From NCBI RefSeq assembly GCF_000378045.1, contig NZ_KB899112.1, positions 1-64,000 on the forward strand: 64,000 bases of DNA, read 5' to 3'. A program made the position numbers and the translations under genes. This document shows positions 20,750 through 29,093 of this stretch, piece by piece. Below the pieces are notes generated by a model. It ran no database searches and was not told the origin of the DNA. It saw only the letters and a list, made by a program, of their open reading frames with translations. The DNA comes from Marinobacterium rhizophilum DSM 18822 (GTDB taxonomy: Bacteria > Pseudomonadota > Gammaproteobacteria > Pseudomonadales > Balneatricaceae). Within the stretch, counting starts at the first letter, position 1. Each line of letters starts with the position of its first letter.

Positions 20750-21028
20750 ATGTGTTTAGGTATCCCTGGAAAAATTGTCAGTATTGAAGACGCGGACAAC
20801 CTGGTGGGTATTGTCGATGTGGGAGGCGTCAAGCGGGCGGTGAACCTGAGCTGCATTGCACAGGAGCAGACACCGCTGGACAGCTACATCGGAGGCTGGG
20901 TGCTGGTGCATGTCGGCTTCGCCATGAGCCTGATTGACGAAAATGAAGCACAAGCCACCCTGGCTGTACTGAAAGAGCTGGGTGAGATGCAGGAAGAGCT
21001 GCAGGCTATGCAAACCGGCGCGCAATAG
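20750..21028 (+). CDS. hypC: Hydrogenase assembly chaperone HypC
   Basis: A 92-residue chaperone that carries the Fe(CN)2CO unit with HypD to the hydrogenase large subunit. The family signature MCLGIPGK is complete and includes the essential Cys2. The start at 20750 has a strong AAGGAG site. It lies 31 bp after hypF and 11 bp before the SIS-domain gene. Confidence 0.97.
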   Translation: MCLGIPGKIVSIEDADNLVGIVDVGGVKRAVNLSCIAQEQTPLDSYIGGWVLVHVGFAMSLIDENEAQATLAVLKELGEMQEELQAMQTGAQ

Positions 21029-21039
21029 GAGTCATCCGC

Positions 21040-21741
21040 ATGGATTCCAGCAATGATCAGATTCTTGCCAGCATGTACCCTTTCTTGACCGCCAAAAAGC
21101 AGGATCCGGCGTCGATGAATCGCGCATTGGCGGAGTCGATTCGACAGAAAGCGGCAGAACACCAAAGTGTGATTGAGCAGTTTTTTTCCCTGCAGGGGCA
21201 GGCGCTGATTGATTTGGCCCAGGACCTGGCCAAGGTGTATCGCAGCAATGGGCGCCTCTACAGTATGGGCAATGGTGGCTCGAGCAGCGATGCGGCCCAT
21301 ATTTCGGTGGAATTCCAGCACCCGGTCACCACCGGGCGTCCTGCCTTGCCAGCCTTTGATTTAAGCAGTGACAAAACGATGCTGACTGCCGTGGCCAATG
21401 ACGTGGGTTTTGCGCAGGTGTTCAGCCGGCAGGTGATCGCGCTGGTGAACCCGCAAGACGCCCTGATAGGTGTCTCCACCAGTGGCAACTCCGCCAACCT
21501 GGTCAATGCCTTTCAACAGGCGAAGAAAAAGGGCGCCCTCACGATTGGTCTGGCGGGAGGGGATGGCGGTGAAATGGCCAGCATGGGACTGGATCATTGC
21601 CTGGTTGTTCCCAGCGACAGTATTCACCGCGTGCAGGAATGTCATGTTGCCATCTACCACATGCTGTGGGACCTGGTGCATACCCTGCTGGCAGACGACC
21701 GAGGACAGCTGGTTCCGGCAGACTTTACGACAGAAGGGTAA
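21040..21741 (+). CDS. SIS-domain phosphoheptose isomerase-like protein in the hyp operon
   Basis: A 233-residue GmhA-like protein. The sugar-phosphate site is visible as NGGSSSDAAH and SVSTSGN-type segments (GVSTSGNSANLVNAF), and the C-terminal His-rich helix (HRVQECHVAIYHMLWDLVH) resembles GmhA. GmhA isomerises sedoheptulose-7-P for heptose synthesis, but this copy sits between hypC and hypD with 6-11-bp gaps and is clearly co-transcribed with them. SIS genes at this place are known in some hyp operons, mainly in Actinobacteria, but their role in maturation is not established. It may be a repurposed sugar-phosphate binding protein. Confidence 0.85.
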   Translation: MDSSNDQILASMYPFLTAKKQDPASMNRALAESIRQKAAEHQSVIEQFFSLQGQALIDLAQDLAKVYRSNGRLYSMGNGGSSSDAAHISVEFQHPVTTGRPALPAFDLSSDKTMLTAVANDVGFAQVFSRQVIALVNPQDALIGVSTSGNSANLVNAFQQAKKKGALTIGLAGGDGGEMASMGLDHCLVVPSDSIHRVQECHVAIYHMLWDLVHTLLADDRGQLVPADFTTEG

Positions 21742-21747
21742 GCGGCA

Positions 21748-22902
21748 ATGAAATATGTTGACGAGTTTCGCGACCCCGAAAAGGCCCGTGTGCTGTTAAA
21801 GGAAATAGAACAGCTGGCGGAGCAGATTCACCAGAGGATTCAGCGCCCTGTTTACTTGATGGAAGTCTGTGGGGGTCATACGCATTCAATCTTTCGATAC
21901 GGCATCGAGACTATGCTGCCCGCGTGCATTGAATTGATTCATGGCCCCGGATGCCCTGTCTGCGTGTTGCCGATGGGGCGGGTTGATGACTGCGTGGCCC
22001 TGGCGCAAGACTCAAAAGTCATTTTGACCACCTTCGGCGACGCCATGCGGGTGCCCGGTTCCAAAAAAAGCCTGCTGGCGGCCAAAGCGGAAGGTTGTGA
22101 TGTGCGGATGGTTTATTCACCGATGGATGCCTTGGGTCTGGCGCGGAAAAACCCGGATAGAGAGGTCATCTTCTTTGGTCTGGGTTTTGAAACCACGATG
22201 CCCAGTACCGCACTGACGCTATTGCAGGCGAGGCGGGAGGGGATCACTAATTTCTCGCTGTTCTGCAATCACATTACCATCATCCCCACCATCAAGGCGG
22301 TGCTGGACTCTCCCGATTTGAAGCTGGACGGCTTCCTGGGCCCGGGTCATGTCAGCATGGTGATCGGAAATGCCCCGTACCAGTTCATTGCCGAGCACTA
22401 TAAAAAGCCTGTGGTCATTGCCGGGTTTGAGCCGTTGGATATTCTGCAGTCTATCTGGATGCTGCTGAAGCAACTGGCGGCCAAAGAATCAAAGGTGGAA
22501 AACCAGTACAGCCGTGTTGTGCCTGACAAGGGCAACCGGGTCGCACTGGACGCGATCAGTGAAGTTTTTGAGCTGCGAGAGTTTTTTGAATGGCGGGGGC
22601 TGGGCTCCATCGACCACTCGGGCGTCAAGATGAAACAGAGCTGGGCGGATTACGATGCCGAGGCAAAATTCGTTGTGCCGGCGATCAAGATTGCCGATCC
22701 CAAGTCGTGTCAATGTGGCGAGGTACTCAAAGGGGCGATTAAGCCCTGGGACTGCAAAGTATTCGGCAGAGCCTGTACGCCGGAGACACCCTTGGGCGCG
22801 CTCATGGTGTCCAGTGAAGGGGCCTGTGCCGCGTACTATCAATACGGTGACGTGGAAAAACTGGAACAGCACCGAATAAGCCTGCAGGAGTTACCCGCAT
22901 AA
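21748..22902 (+). CDS. hypD: Hydrogenase Fe-ligand assembly protein HypD
   Basis: A 384-residue iron-sulfur scaffold on which, with HypC, the Fe(CN)2CO group is built. Conserved cysteine motifs are present: CGGHTHSIFRYG, HGPGCPVCVLP, and the C-terminal cluster region CQCGEVLKG and CKVFGRACTPETPLG. These are the [4Fe-4S] and redox cysteines expected. The stop TAA overlaps the hypE ATG by one base. Confidence 0.97.
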   Translation: MKYVDEFRDPEKARVLLKEIEQLAEQIHQRIQRPVYLMEVCGGHTHSIFRYGIETMLPACIELIHGPGCPVCVLPMGRVDDCVALAQDSKVILTTFGDAMRVPGSKKSLLAAKAEGCDVRMVYSPMDALGLARKNPDREVIFFGLGFETTMPSTALTLLQARREGITNFSLFCNHITIIPTIKAVLDSPDLKLDGFLGPGHVSMVIGNAPYQFIAEHYKKPVVIAGFEPLDILQSIWMLLKQLAAKESKVENQYSRVVPDKGNRVALDAISEVFELREFFEWRGLGSIDHSGVKMKQSWADYDAEAKFVVPAIKIADPKSCQCGEVLKGAIKPWDCKVFGRACTPETPLGALMVSSEGACAAYYQYGDVEKLEQHRISLQELPA

Positions 22903-23969
22903 TGAGCAGCCCGGCATCCGGTAAAAAACGACATGGAAAACTGGTGAGTCAGGTTATTACGCTGGCCCATGGGGGGGGTGGCAAAGCCATGCGGGACCTG
23001 ATCGATGACGTCTTTATCGAGGCGTTTGACAATGAAGCACTTAACACACTGGAAGATCAGGCCCGTTTTTCGTTGTCGGATCTGCAGCAGCATGGCGACA
23101 GGCTGGCGCTGACCACCGATTCCTATGTCATCGATCCACTCTTTTTCCCCGGCGGTGATATTGGCAAGCTGGCTATCTGCGGCACGGTAAATGATTTGGC
23201 GGTGGGGGGCGCCAAACCGTTATACCTGACGTGCGGCATGATCATTGAGGAAGGCATGCCGGTCGAAACGTTGCGCCAGATTGTGGCCTCGATGGCGCAA
23301 ACCGCGGCACAGGCGGGTGTGATGATCGTCACGGGGGACACCAAGGTGGTGGATAAAGGCAGTTGCGACAAGCTGTTCATCAACACCGCGGGTGTTGGCA
23401 TCATCCGCACGGGGCTGGAGCTCGGGGCGGACAAGGCGCAGGCGGGGGATGCGGTGCTGGTGAATGGCATGCTGGGCGACCATGGCGCCGCCATCCTGGG
23501 CGCCAGGGGCGACATGCAGCTGAGTACGGATATTCAGAGTGATTGCGCGCCCTTGCATGAACTGATCGACGTCATCCTGCAAGCCGCACCCCACACCCGT
23601 TTTATGCGGGATGCCACGCGAGGGGGCATTGCTTCGGTCTTAAACGAGCTGGCGGAGGCTTCGCGGGTTGAAATTGAAATCGTGGAGGCGAAAACGCCCA
23701 TTCGCCAGGAAGTGAAAGGCTTCTGCGAGATCCTGGGTCTGGACCCCTTGTATCTGGCCAACGAAGGCAAGCTGGTGATTGTGGTGCCCAAAGAGGAATC
23801 AGACGCCGCTTTGCACGCCATGAAGCAGCACCCGCTCGGTGCTGAGGCTGCCCGGATCGGTACCGTATTGCCCGGCGGCCGGCCCGGCCGTGTCACCATG
23901 CAGACCGTCTTTGGTGGCAAGCGCATTGTTGACATGCTGGTGGGCGAACAGCTGCCGCGTATCTGTTAG
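22902..23969 (+). CDS. hypE: Carbamoyl-dehydratase HypE
   Basis: A 355-residue ATP-dependent dehydratase that turns its carbamoylated C-terminal cysteine into thiocyanate. The C-terminus PRIC ends in that cysteine, so it is catalytically complete. The N-terminal glycine-rich ATP loop (LAHGGGGKAMRDLIDD) and the TTDSYVIDPLFFPGGDIG segment are typical of PurM/HypE. It is the last hyp gene: there is no hypA or hypB, and no hydrogenase gene in this window. Confidence 0.97.
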   Translation: MSSPASGKKRHGKLVSQVITLAHGGGGKAMRDLIDDVFIEAFDNEALNTLEDQARFSLSDLQQHGDRLALTTDSYVIDPLFFPGGDIGKLAICGTVNDLAVGGAKPLYLTCGMIIEEGMPVETLRQIVASMAQTAAQAGVMIVTGDTKVVDKGSCDKLFINTAGVGIIRTGLELGADKAQAGDAVLVNGMLGDHGAAILGARGDMQLSTDIQSDCAPLHELIDVILQAAPHTRFMRDATRGGIASVLNELAEASRVEIEIVEAKTPIRQEVKGFCEILGLDPLYLANEGKLVIVVPKEESDAALHAMKQHPLGAEAARIGTVLPGGRPGRVTMQTVFGGKRIVDMLVGEQLPRIC

Positions 23970-24050
23970 CAGGTCGATGTTCAACAAGCTGTCAGACTTG
24001 CATCCATTTCCTTGCACCAGTGCCTTTGTGCTTTCCTGCTGCAAACCGTT

Positions 24051-24329
24051 TTACTGTTTTAGAATCCAATGCCCCTCTTCTTTGGTGGTGCGATGTATTG
24101 CCTTGCTTCTGGTACATACCGTCGTGACACGTTCCGGCTTTATCTCTGTGTTTTCAGATATGGCTTCAGTACTGTGTGACTTTAAACTGTTATTGGCGTC
24201 ATTAAAGAATTTTAATATGGCGCTTTCGTCCATCTTGAACTTTATAAGTTTATGCAGCCAGCTATGAAAGCCTATAATCCCCGCCAAGGCCGCGACGATA
24301 GAAATACCAATAATTGTTTCCTGACCCAT
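24051..24329 (-). CDS. Small membrane-anchored protein with winged-helix-like C-terminus
   Basis: A 92-residue protein of unknown family. Residues about 5-22 form one hydrophobic helix. The C-terminal 60 residues have the spacing of a winged helix: a first helix (AILKFFNDANNS), then ISENTEIKPERVTTVCTRS as a helix-turn-helix-like unit, then a wing ending in GHWIL. The base composition is poorer in GC than hypE. A similar TM plus winged-helix-like layout recurs at 29094-29636. No operon partner is evident. The start at 24329 is the first ATG of the open frame. Confidence 0.6.
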   Translation of the reverse strand: MGQETIIGISIVAALAGIIGFHSWLHKLIKFKMDESAILKFFNDANNSLKSHSTEAISENTEIKPERVTTVCTRSKAIHRTTKEEGHWILKQ

Positions 24330-24580
24330 AGCTCCATTCCTTTACGCGTATATATCGCATCAGCAGAGCGGTCGCCGCACAGCGGGCGTTATTCGGCTGC
24401 ATGCGTCTGTGTGTGTTGCGATGCACCCGGCATCCTTCACGTATTTTGGTGATAGTGAACCACTTTTGTTGATCATGCCAATGATAACTATGGCCGTTGC
24501 TGCAGTGCTGGCGGGGGATTCAGTTCGGTTTGATGATCGGTGTTGCGCCGCAGCGGACCCATTCGCCGCATGCGCTCTGC

Positions 24581-24681
24581 GCCCACACTTTAGAGGCAAA
24601 GAACCTGTGGTGTGTCGAACAAATACATTGCGTCAGGCAGGGTGGAATTGTGGGAGCCCGGTCTGCGGGCGAATTGGAGCG
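24581..24681 (+). repeat. Repeat family R1, copy 1
   Basis: A 101-bp unit starting GCCCACACTTTAGAGGCAAA and ending GGGCGAATTGGAGCG. Copies 1 and 2 differ at only a few positions. The function is unknown. Confidence 0.85.
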
Positions 24682-24784
24682 GGTGCCGGCCTTCAAGGTG
24701 GAAAGCCGGCACATCCATGTGTTAATCGGCATCGATACAGTCCCTGTATCGACCCTTTGGGTCAATTCGCCGGATGTGCTCTGT

Positions 24785-24885
24785 GCCCACACTTTAGAGG
24801 CAAAGAACCTGTGGTGTGTCGAACAAATATATTGCGTCAGGCGGGGTGGAATCGTGGGAGCCCGGTCTCCGGGCGAATTGGAGCG
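24785..24885 (+). repeat. Repeat family R1, copy 2
   Basis: A 101-bp unit nearly identical to copy 1 at 24581. It is followed at once by repeat R2. Confidence 0.85.
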
Positions 24886-24891
24886 TCTGAC

Positions 24892-25073
24892 CTGCAGTGC
24901 TGACGGACGCTTCGGCTCGGTTTGATGGTTTGTGTTGCGCCTTGCTGGCGCGTCACTTTCTTTGCACGCGCAAAGAAAGTAACCAAGGCTTTTTACCTTG
25001 AAGAATGCGCCCCCGATGAAGCCTTTCCGCTGCGCTCTGACGTCGTTGCGCGGGTGCCGGCCTTCAAGGTAAA
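24892..25073 (+). repeat. Repeat family R2, copy 1 (with long stem-loop)
   Basis: A ~182-bp unit containing the perfect inverted repeat ACTTTCTTTGC / GCAAAGAAAGT with a 4-base loop near 24955-24980. Related stem-loops are known as dispersed elements in many proteobacterial genomes. It ends directly at repeat R3. Confidence 0.85.
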
Positions 25074-25244
25074 GAGCCGGCACATTCATGTTCCTAATCT
25101 GCAGCTCGACAGTCCCTGTCTCGCCCCTGCGGGCCTGATCGCACAATGACCTCAGTGCTCGCCGGCATACGGCCAAGGATGGCCGGTAGCCAGAAAATGC
25201 AGGAGCAAATTTCTGCTCATAAGGGGGAGTGGGCCGTTCTGATG
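25074..25244 (+). repeat. Repeat family R3, copy 1
   Basis: A ~171-bp unit beginning GAGCCGGCACATTCATGT and ending GAGTGGGCCGTTCTGATG. In this family the opening is a palindrome (GGCACAT TC ATGTGCC in most copies) and the end carries a second hairpin (GAGCA ... TGCTC). Confidence 0.85.
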
Positions 25245-25306
25245 TTTTGGTGGCTGGCTGCATGGCGTGCCGGTATGTTGCTTTGGACATGTGATTTCAA
25301 GCTGAC

Positions 25307-25477
25307 GAGCCGGCACATTCATGTGCCTAATTGCCTGCTCGACGGACCCTGTCTTCGCCCCTGCGGTCCGTATCACACAATGACCTCAGTGCTCGCCGGT
25401 ATACGGCCAAGGATGGCCGGTAGACACCAAAAAAAGAAACAATTTTCTGCTCATAAGGGGGAGTGGGCCGTTCTGAT
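25307..25477 (+). repeat. Repeat family R3, copy 2
   Basis: The same unit as at 25074, with a few changes in the middle (CACCAAAAAAAGAAAC replaces the usual CAGAAAATGCAGGAGC). Preceded by GTGATTTCAAGCTGA, which also precedes copy 6. Confidence 0.85.
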
Positions 25478-25831
25478 ACTTCTGTTGTTTGGAGGCGGTA
25501 CGGTATGCCGGAATCTTTCCCTGTGGCAGCTCAACCCGCAGGTTCTCGGTTAGTGGCACTGCTGCCTATGACCCCGTTCTGTCCTGCCGGCGTACGCAGC
25601 GCGCTTCGAGCTGCCTGTCGGGCTTTTTCGCACGGTTGCACGGTGTTGCACGCTTGCACGACTGCGTGGATACAGGACAGCGCAGGGGCCCGAGTCGCGT
25701 CGCTCAGTGTTAAGTCCAACAAGCTGCTTCTGAAGCTGTTATATTTCGCTCCTGGAAACGCTGCCAACTTCACCAGATGGGTGTTTGATGCGCTCTATTT
25801 TTCTCTGTTTCAGTGGTTTGAAGGATTCTGT

Positions 25832-26113
25832 ATGAATGTGGATAAAGCTAAAAAACGAATTGCGAAGCAGGTTAATAAGGGCTTTAAAGGTTACCCCCAG
25901 ATCACATTGGCGTACTTTGGTAAAAGCGCGGATTGTGCAACAGAAGTTGTTATCCAGTTTACGTTGGAAGAAGGCGCCGAAGTTCAAGAAGAGCGGTTTT
26001 CAAGTGAATCTGACGTGAGGGAAAATGAGGTTATTCAATCTGCCTTGCTTAAGATTATTGAGCGCGCCAATGCCAATTCGGTAATGCAAATAGAAGGTGT
26101 TTCGGCTCTTTGA
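25832..26113 (+). CDS. Small protein of unknown function inside the repeat array
   Basis: A 93-residue protein with no recognised family. It is basic at the N-terminus (NVDKAKKRIAKQVNKGFKG) and acidic in the middle. The ATG at 25832 has AAGGAT eight bases upstream, which separates it from the longer open frame that begins in repeat sequence at 25463. The regular amphipathic pattern and good ribosome site suggest a real gene. It is the only credible gene between 24.3 and 28.5 kb. No signal peptide or membrane helix is seen. Confidence 0.65.
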   Translation: MNVDKAKKRIAKQVNKGFKGYPQITLAYFGKSADCATEVVIQFTLEEGAEVQEERFSSESDVRENEVIQSALLKIIERANANSVMQIEGVSAL

Positions 26114-26337
26114 TTTTCTAATAGAAACGAACGGCTATTAATCTGGTGGGCGCTTCGAATCGGTTTTATCGCCTGTGGGCGATATACTTTCTTTGCGCGT
26201 GCACAGAAAGCACACTCCAATGAAGCCTCCTTGCTGCGCCCTGAGATCATTCTGCGGGTGGCATTTCCTTCAAGATAAAGAGCCGGCACAACAGTCCCTG
26301 TCATGCCACTTCGGGCCCATTCGCCGAATGCGCTCTG

Positions 26338-26438
26338 CTCCCACACTTTAGAGGCAAAGAACCTGTAGCGTGTCGAATAACTACATTTCGTCAGGCTGGG
26401 GGGATCGTGAGAGCCCGGTCTCCGGGCGAATTGGAGCG
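26338..26438 (+). repeat. Repeat family R1, copy 3
   Basis: The same 101-bp unit as at 24581, more diverged. Again it ends GGGCGAATTGGAGCG. Confidence 0.8.
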
Positions 26439-26532
26439 TCTGACCTGCGAACGAGATTGGGGCTTGGGTGACAGCGAAGTTCAATGACATGGGTGACAAT
26501 TTGCTGGGAGCGCGAGTCCCTGGGTATTGGAT

Positions 26533-26716
26533 CTGCAGTGCCGGCGGACGCTTCGGCTCGGTTTGACGGTTTGTGTTGCGCCTGGCTGGCGCGTCACTTT
26601 CTTTGCACGCGCAAAGAAAGTAACCAAGGCTTTTTACCTTGAAAGACGACGCCCCGATGAAGCCTTTTTGCTGTGCTTTGAGATCATTGTACGGGCGGCA
26701 CTGCCTTCAAGGTGAA
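26533..26716 (+). repeat. Repeat family R2, copy 2
   Basis: Same unit as 24892, including the ACTTTCTTTGC / GCAAAGAAAGT stem-loop. Preceded by a ~55-bp segment (from about 26480) that also precedes copy 3. Confidence 0.85.
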
Positions 26717-26876
26717 GAGCCGGCACATTCATGTGCCTAATCGCCGGCTCGACAGTCCCTGCGGGCCTGATCGCACAATGACCTCAGTGCTCGCCGGCAT
26801 ACGGCCATGGATGGCTGGTAGCTAGAAAATGCAGGAGCAATTTTCTGCTCATAAGGGGGAGTGGGCCGTTCTGATG
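26717..26876 (+). repeat. Repeat family R3, copy 3
   Basis: The same unit as at 25074 with a short internal deletion (the CTTCGCCCCT segment is missing). Confidence 0.8.
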
Positions 26877-26929
26877 TTTCAGCTGTTGCGCGTCGGAATA
26901 ATACTCCGGGTGCCAGCCTTCAAGGTGAA

Positions 26930-27100
26930 AAGCCGGCACATCCATGTGCTAATCGGCAGCTCGACAGTCCCTGTCTTCGCCCCTGCGGGCCTGATCGCAC
27001 AATGACCTCAGTGCTCGCCGGCATACGGCCAAGGATGGCCGGTAGCCAGAAAATGCAGGAGCAATTTTCTGCTCATAAGGGGGAGTGGGCCGTTCTGATG
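26930..27100 (+). repeat. Repeat family R3, copy 4
   Basis: A full-length 171-bp copy, nearly identical to copy 1. Confidence 0.85.
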
Positions 27101-27147
27101 TGTTGGTGGTGCTGATTTAATTCTTGCGGCTTGATATGCAATTGTAG

Positions 27148-27173
27148 GATGGGCAAAGCGGAGCGTGCCCATC
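27148..27173. repeat. Inverted repeat GATGGGCA / TGCCCATC
   Basis: An 8-bp stem with a 10-base loop (GATGGGCA ... TGCCCATC). A sequence of this type (GTAGGATGGGCAAAGCG...) is a common dispersed palindrome in gammaproteobacterial genomes. Confidence 0.6.
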
Positions 27174-27315
27174 GGGTACTGACTTTGATTGGGGGGCAGC
27201 GAGCCTCGAGCGAATCGAACCACTCGTTAGGGTGTAGTTCATGCCCGTAGGTAACGGTTCAGCTCAGTGACATGGGTAACACTTTGCCGGGAGTGTGAGT
27301 CCCTGGGTATTGGAT

Positions 27316-27499
27316 CTGCAGTGCTGACGGACGCTTCAGCTCGGTTTGATGGTTTGTGTTGCGCCTTGCTGGCGCGTCACTTTCTTTGCGCGTTCAATGA
27401 AAGTAACCAAGGCTTTTTACCTTGAAGAATACGCCCCCGAAGAAGCTTTTTTGCTGTGCTCTGACGTCGTTGTGCGGGCGGCACTGCCTTCAAGGTAAA
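27316..27499 (+). repeat. Repeat family R2, copy 3
   Basis: The same unit as at 24892. The stem-loop has decayed on its right arm (GCGCGTTCAATGAAAGT). Confidence 0.8.
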
Positions 27500-27621
27500 G
27501 AGTCGGCACATTCATGTGCGTAATCTGCAGCTCGACAGTCCCTGTCTTCGCCCCTGCGGGCCTGACCGCACACTGACCTCAGTGCTCGCCGGCTTCATAA
27601 GGGGGAGTGGGCCGTTCTGAT
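27500..27621 (+). repeat. Repeat family R3, copy 5 (internally deleted)
   Basis: The left part and right end match copy 1; about 50 bp between GCTCGCCGGC and TCATAAGGGG are missing. Confidence 0.8.
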
Positions 27622-27687
27622 ACCTCCGTTGTTTTGTGACTGTATGGCGTGGCGGTATGTCGCTCTGGGGATGTGATTTCAAGCTGA

Positions 27688-27870
27688 AGTGCCGGCACAT
27701 TCATGTGCCTAATCTGCAGCTCGACAGTCCCTGTATCGACCCTTCGGGCCAATTCGCAGAATGCCCCCAGTGCTCGCCGGGTTACGGCCATGGATGGCCG
27801 GTAGCCAGAAAATGCAGGAGCAATTTTCTGCTCATAAGGGGATCACAAACGCCGTTCTGAGATCCCTGAT
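27688..27870 (+). repeat. Repeat family R3, copy 6 (diverged end)
   Basis: Starts like the others (GCCGGCACATTCATGTGCC). Its middle resembles the segment at 24723-24780 (TCGACCCTT...GGCCAATTCG), and a short insertion separates CTCATAAGGGG from GCCGTTCTGA. Confidence 0.75.
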
Positions 27871-28461
27871 CGTGAGCTGCCACCATAGCAGTCGGCCAGA
27901 TACGCTGGTGGATTGAAGTCGTACGCAGATGCTTTGCTCTGTTGCCTTTTTGACCTCCTGGACCCTGGCTCCTTTTTCCTTCCAACTTGTGCCTGTTTTG
28001 GGCATTATGCTTGAGGCACCGACGGAGTATGGGTGTCAGGTTTTGATCGTCAATATAGAAAATCGTCAGCTGAGCATCGGAAGCCAGGCTGGGTGAATTC
28101 CCCCAATCTTAATTCCTCTGTTTTTCGTGACGCTGCCGGTGTAGCAGGACCGTATTTCGTCGCCGAAAGGGCGGTAGCGTGGTTTTCAGGAGCTTTCAGA
28201 AAAATCGGCCGGATAAACGTCCTTGCAGGCCTGTATTCTGGCAGGAAGCTGGATATGAATTCAAAATTTTTCATTATCAGTAAGTTGCAATATAGAGTCA
28301 AAAAGAGGATATGAGGCTTGGTGATCGTTTTGTCATATTGAGATTGATAGGGGAAATGGTCTGGAAGGCTCATGCCGACTGGCTTTGTGCTCGATTTTGA
28401 CGAAAATTCATCAGGAAATACTAGCCTCATGCAAAACGGCCTCCGAGGCTACGATACAAAT

Positions 28462-28468
28462 GTTAGGC
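28462..28468 (+). other. Integron core site (GTTAGGC), left border of the cassette array
   Basis: GTTAGGC fits the GTTRRRY simple site found at cassette junctions, here after GCTACGATACAAAT. It may be the end of an attI or of an eroded attC. An imperfect TAGCCTC/GAGGCTA inverted repeat lies just upstream. No integrase gene is visible. Confidence 0.45.
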
Positions 28469-28508
28469 AGTTAAACGTAATAGAAACACTATTTACAAAG
28501 GAGTGAAC

Positions 28509-29009
28509 ATGCTTACACCTGCAGAAATCGCTGCAATTGTTGCAGCAACAAAAGGAGCCGTTGACATATTTGATAAAGTCGCCGGACAAATCCGAACAGT
28601 TTTAGCAAAAAGGCCAAAGGAGGAGGGAGAAGAACATGATCGGTGGCGTTTCAAAATAAACCCTGAAGGTGAAGAGATAGTCGTAAAGCAGAAAGATCGT
28701 ACAGTTCAAACAGTAACTGCTACAGAATTATCTAATGTATTGAATCCAAGTGATTTAGATTTAGTTAAAACCTATGAAGCGGCAATGAATAAGTATTATG
28801 GTCGTTGGAAGGCGGTATATGCTAAGAAAGACGCATCTCAGGATCCGTTAGTAAACGCAATTACTGAAGAACAGCTAACTGAGCAAATTATAAAAATGAA
28901 AGCTGAATTATTGGGAATACTCAACTTTTTAGAGAAGTGTGGCGTACATCTTGATGATCATTACATGAATATTCGACATTTAGTTGAAGATGCGAAGGTC
29001 GAATATTAA
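28509..29009 (+). CDS. Cassette gene 1: protein of unknown function
   Basis: A 166-residue protein, no recognised family. The N-terminal 30 residues (PAEIAAIVAATKGAVDIFDK) form an amphipathic helix; the rest is charged and probably helical. The start at 28509 has a perfect AAGGAG at 28498-28503. Its AT-rich coding differs strongly from the host. It lies between a GTTAGGC core site and a 59-bp attC, which makes it a gene cassette. Function cannot be inferred. Confidence 0.75.
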   Translation: MLTPAEIAAIVAATKGAVDIFDKVAGQIRTVLAKRPKEEGEEHDRWRFKINPEGEEIVVKQKDRTVQTVTATELSNVLNPSDLDLVKTYEAAMNKYYGRWKAVYAKKDASQDPLVNAITEEQLTEQIIKMKAELLGILNFLEKCGVHLDDHYMNIRHLVEDAKVEY

Positions 29010-29023
29010 GTTTTGCGAAAATT

Positions 29024-29082
29024 GCCTAACAAATCAAGCAAGAATGACGCGCTAAAGCGCGCCTCTTCTTGAGGCGTTAAAT
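29024..29082 (+). other. attC recombination site (59-base element) of cassette 1
   Basis: Starts with GCCTAAC and ends with GTTAAAT, the two inverse core sites of an integron attC. Inside, TCAAG-AAGA pairs with TCTT-CTTGA, and GCGCG pairs around a TAAA loop. One arm has an unpaired base (the C after TCAAG), as expected for the strand-selecting bulge. The length is exactly 59 bp. Confidence 0.85.
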
Positions 29083-29093
29083 GAGTAGAGAGT

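Larger units (their letters stand above)
24330..25831. other. Repeat-rich region left of the 25832 gene
   Basis: About 1.5 kb without a credible gene. It holds two copies of repeat R1, one of R2 and two of R3 (listed separately). Long frames here on both strands are made of repeat sequence and change frame between copies, so they are not called as genes. Confidence 0.7.
26114..28461. other. Repeat-rich and unassigned region right of the 25832 gene
   Basis: About 2.3 kb without a convincing gene. To 27.87 kb it is mostly repeats R1, R2 and R3, plus a decayed R2-like piece at 26170-26290. From 27.87 to 28.46 kb it is unique sequence; the frame 28033-28314 has no ribosome site or family. No integrase remnant was recognised here although an integron core site follows. 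Confidence 0.6.

Noticed and set aside
24520-25290. Long minus-strand frame (256 codons) in the repeat region
   Set aside because: It is made entirely of repeats R1-R3; other copies of the same repeats carry stops or shifts in that frame, and there is no ribosome site.
24581-27870. Repeat array considered as CRISPR
   Set aside because: Units are 100-180 bp, unevenly spaced and unlike direct-repeat/spacer arrays; no cas genes are nearby.
28033-28314. 93-codon frame just before the cassette array, considered as an integrase remnant
   Set aside because: No tyrosine-recombinase motif is visible in it or on the opposite strand; the start codon has no ribosome site.
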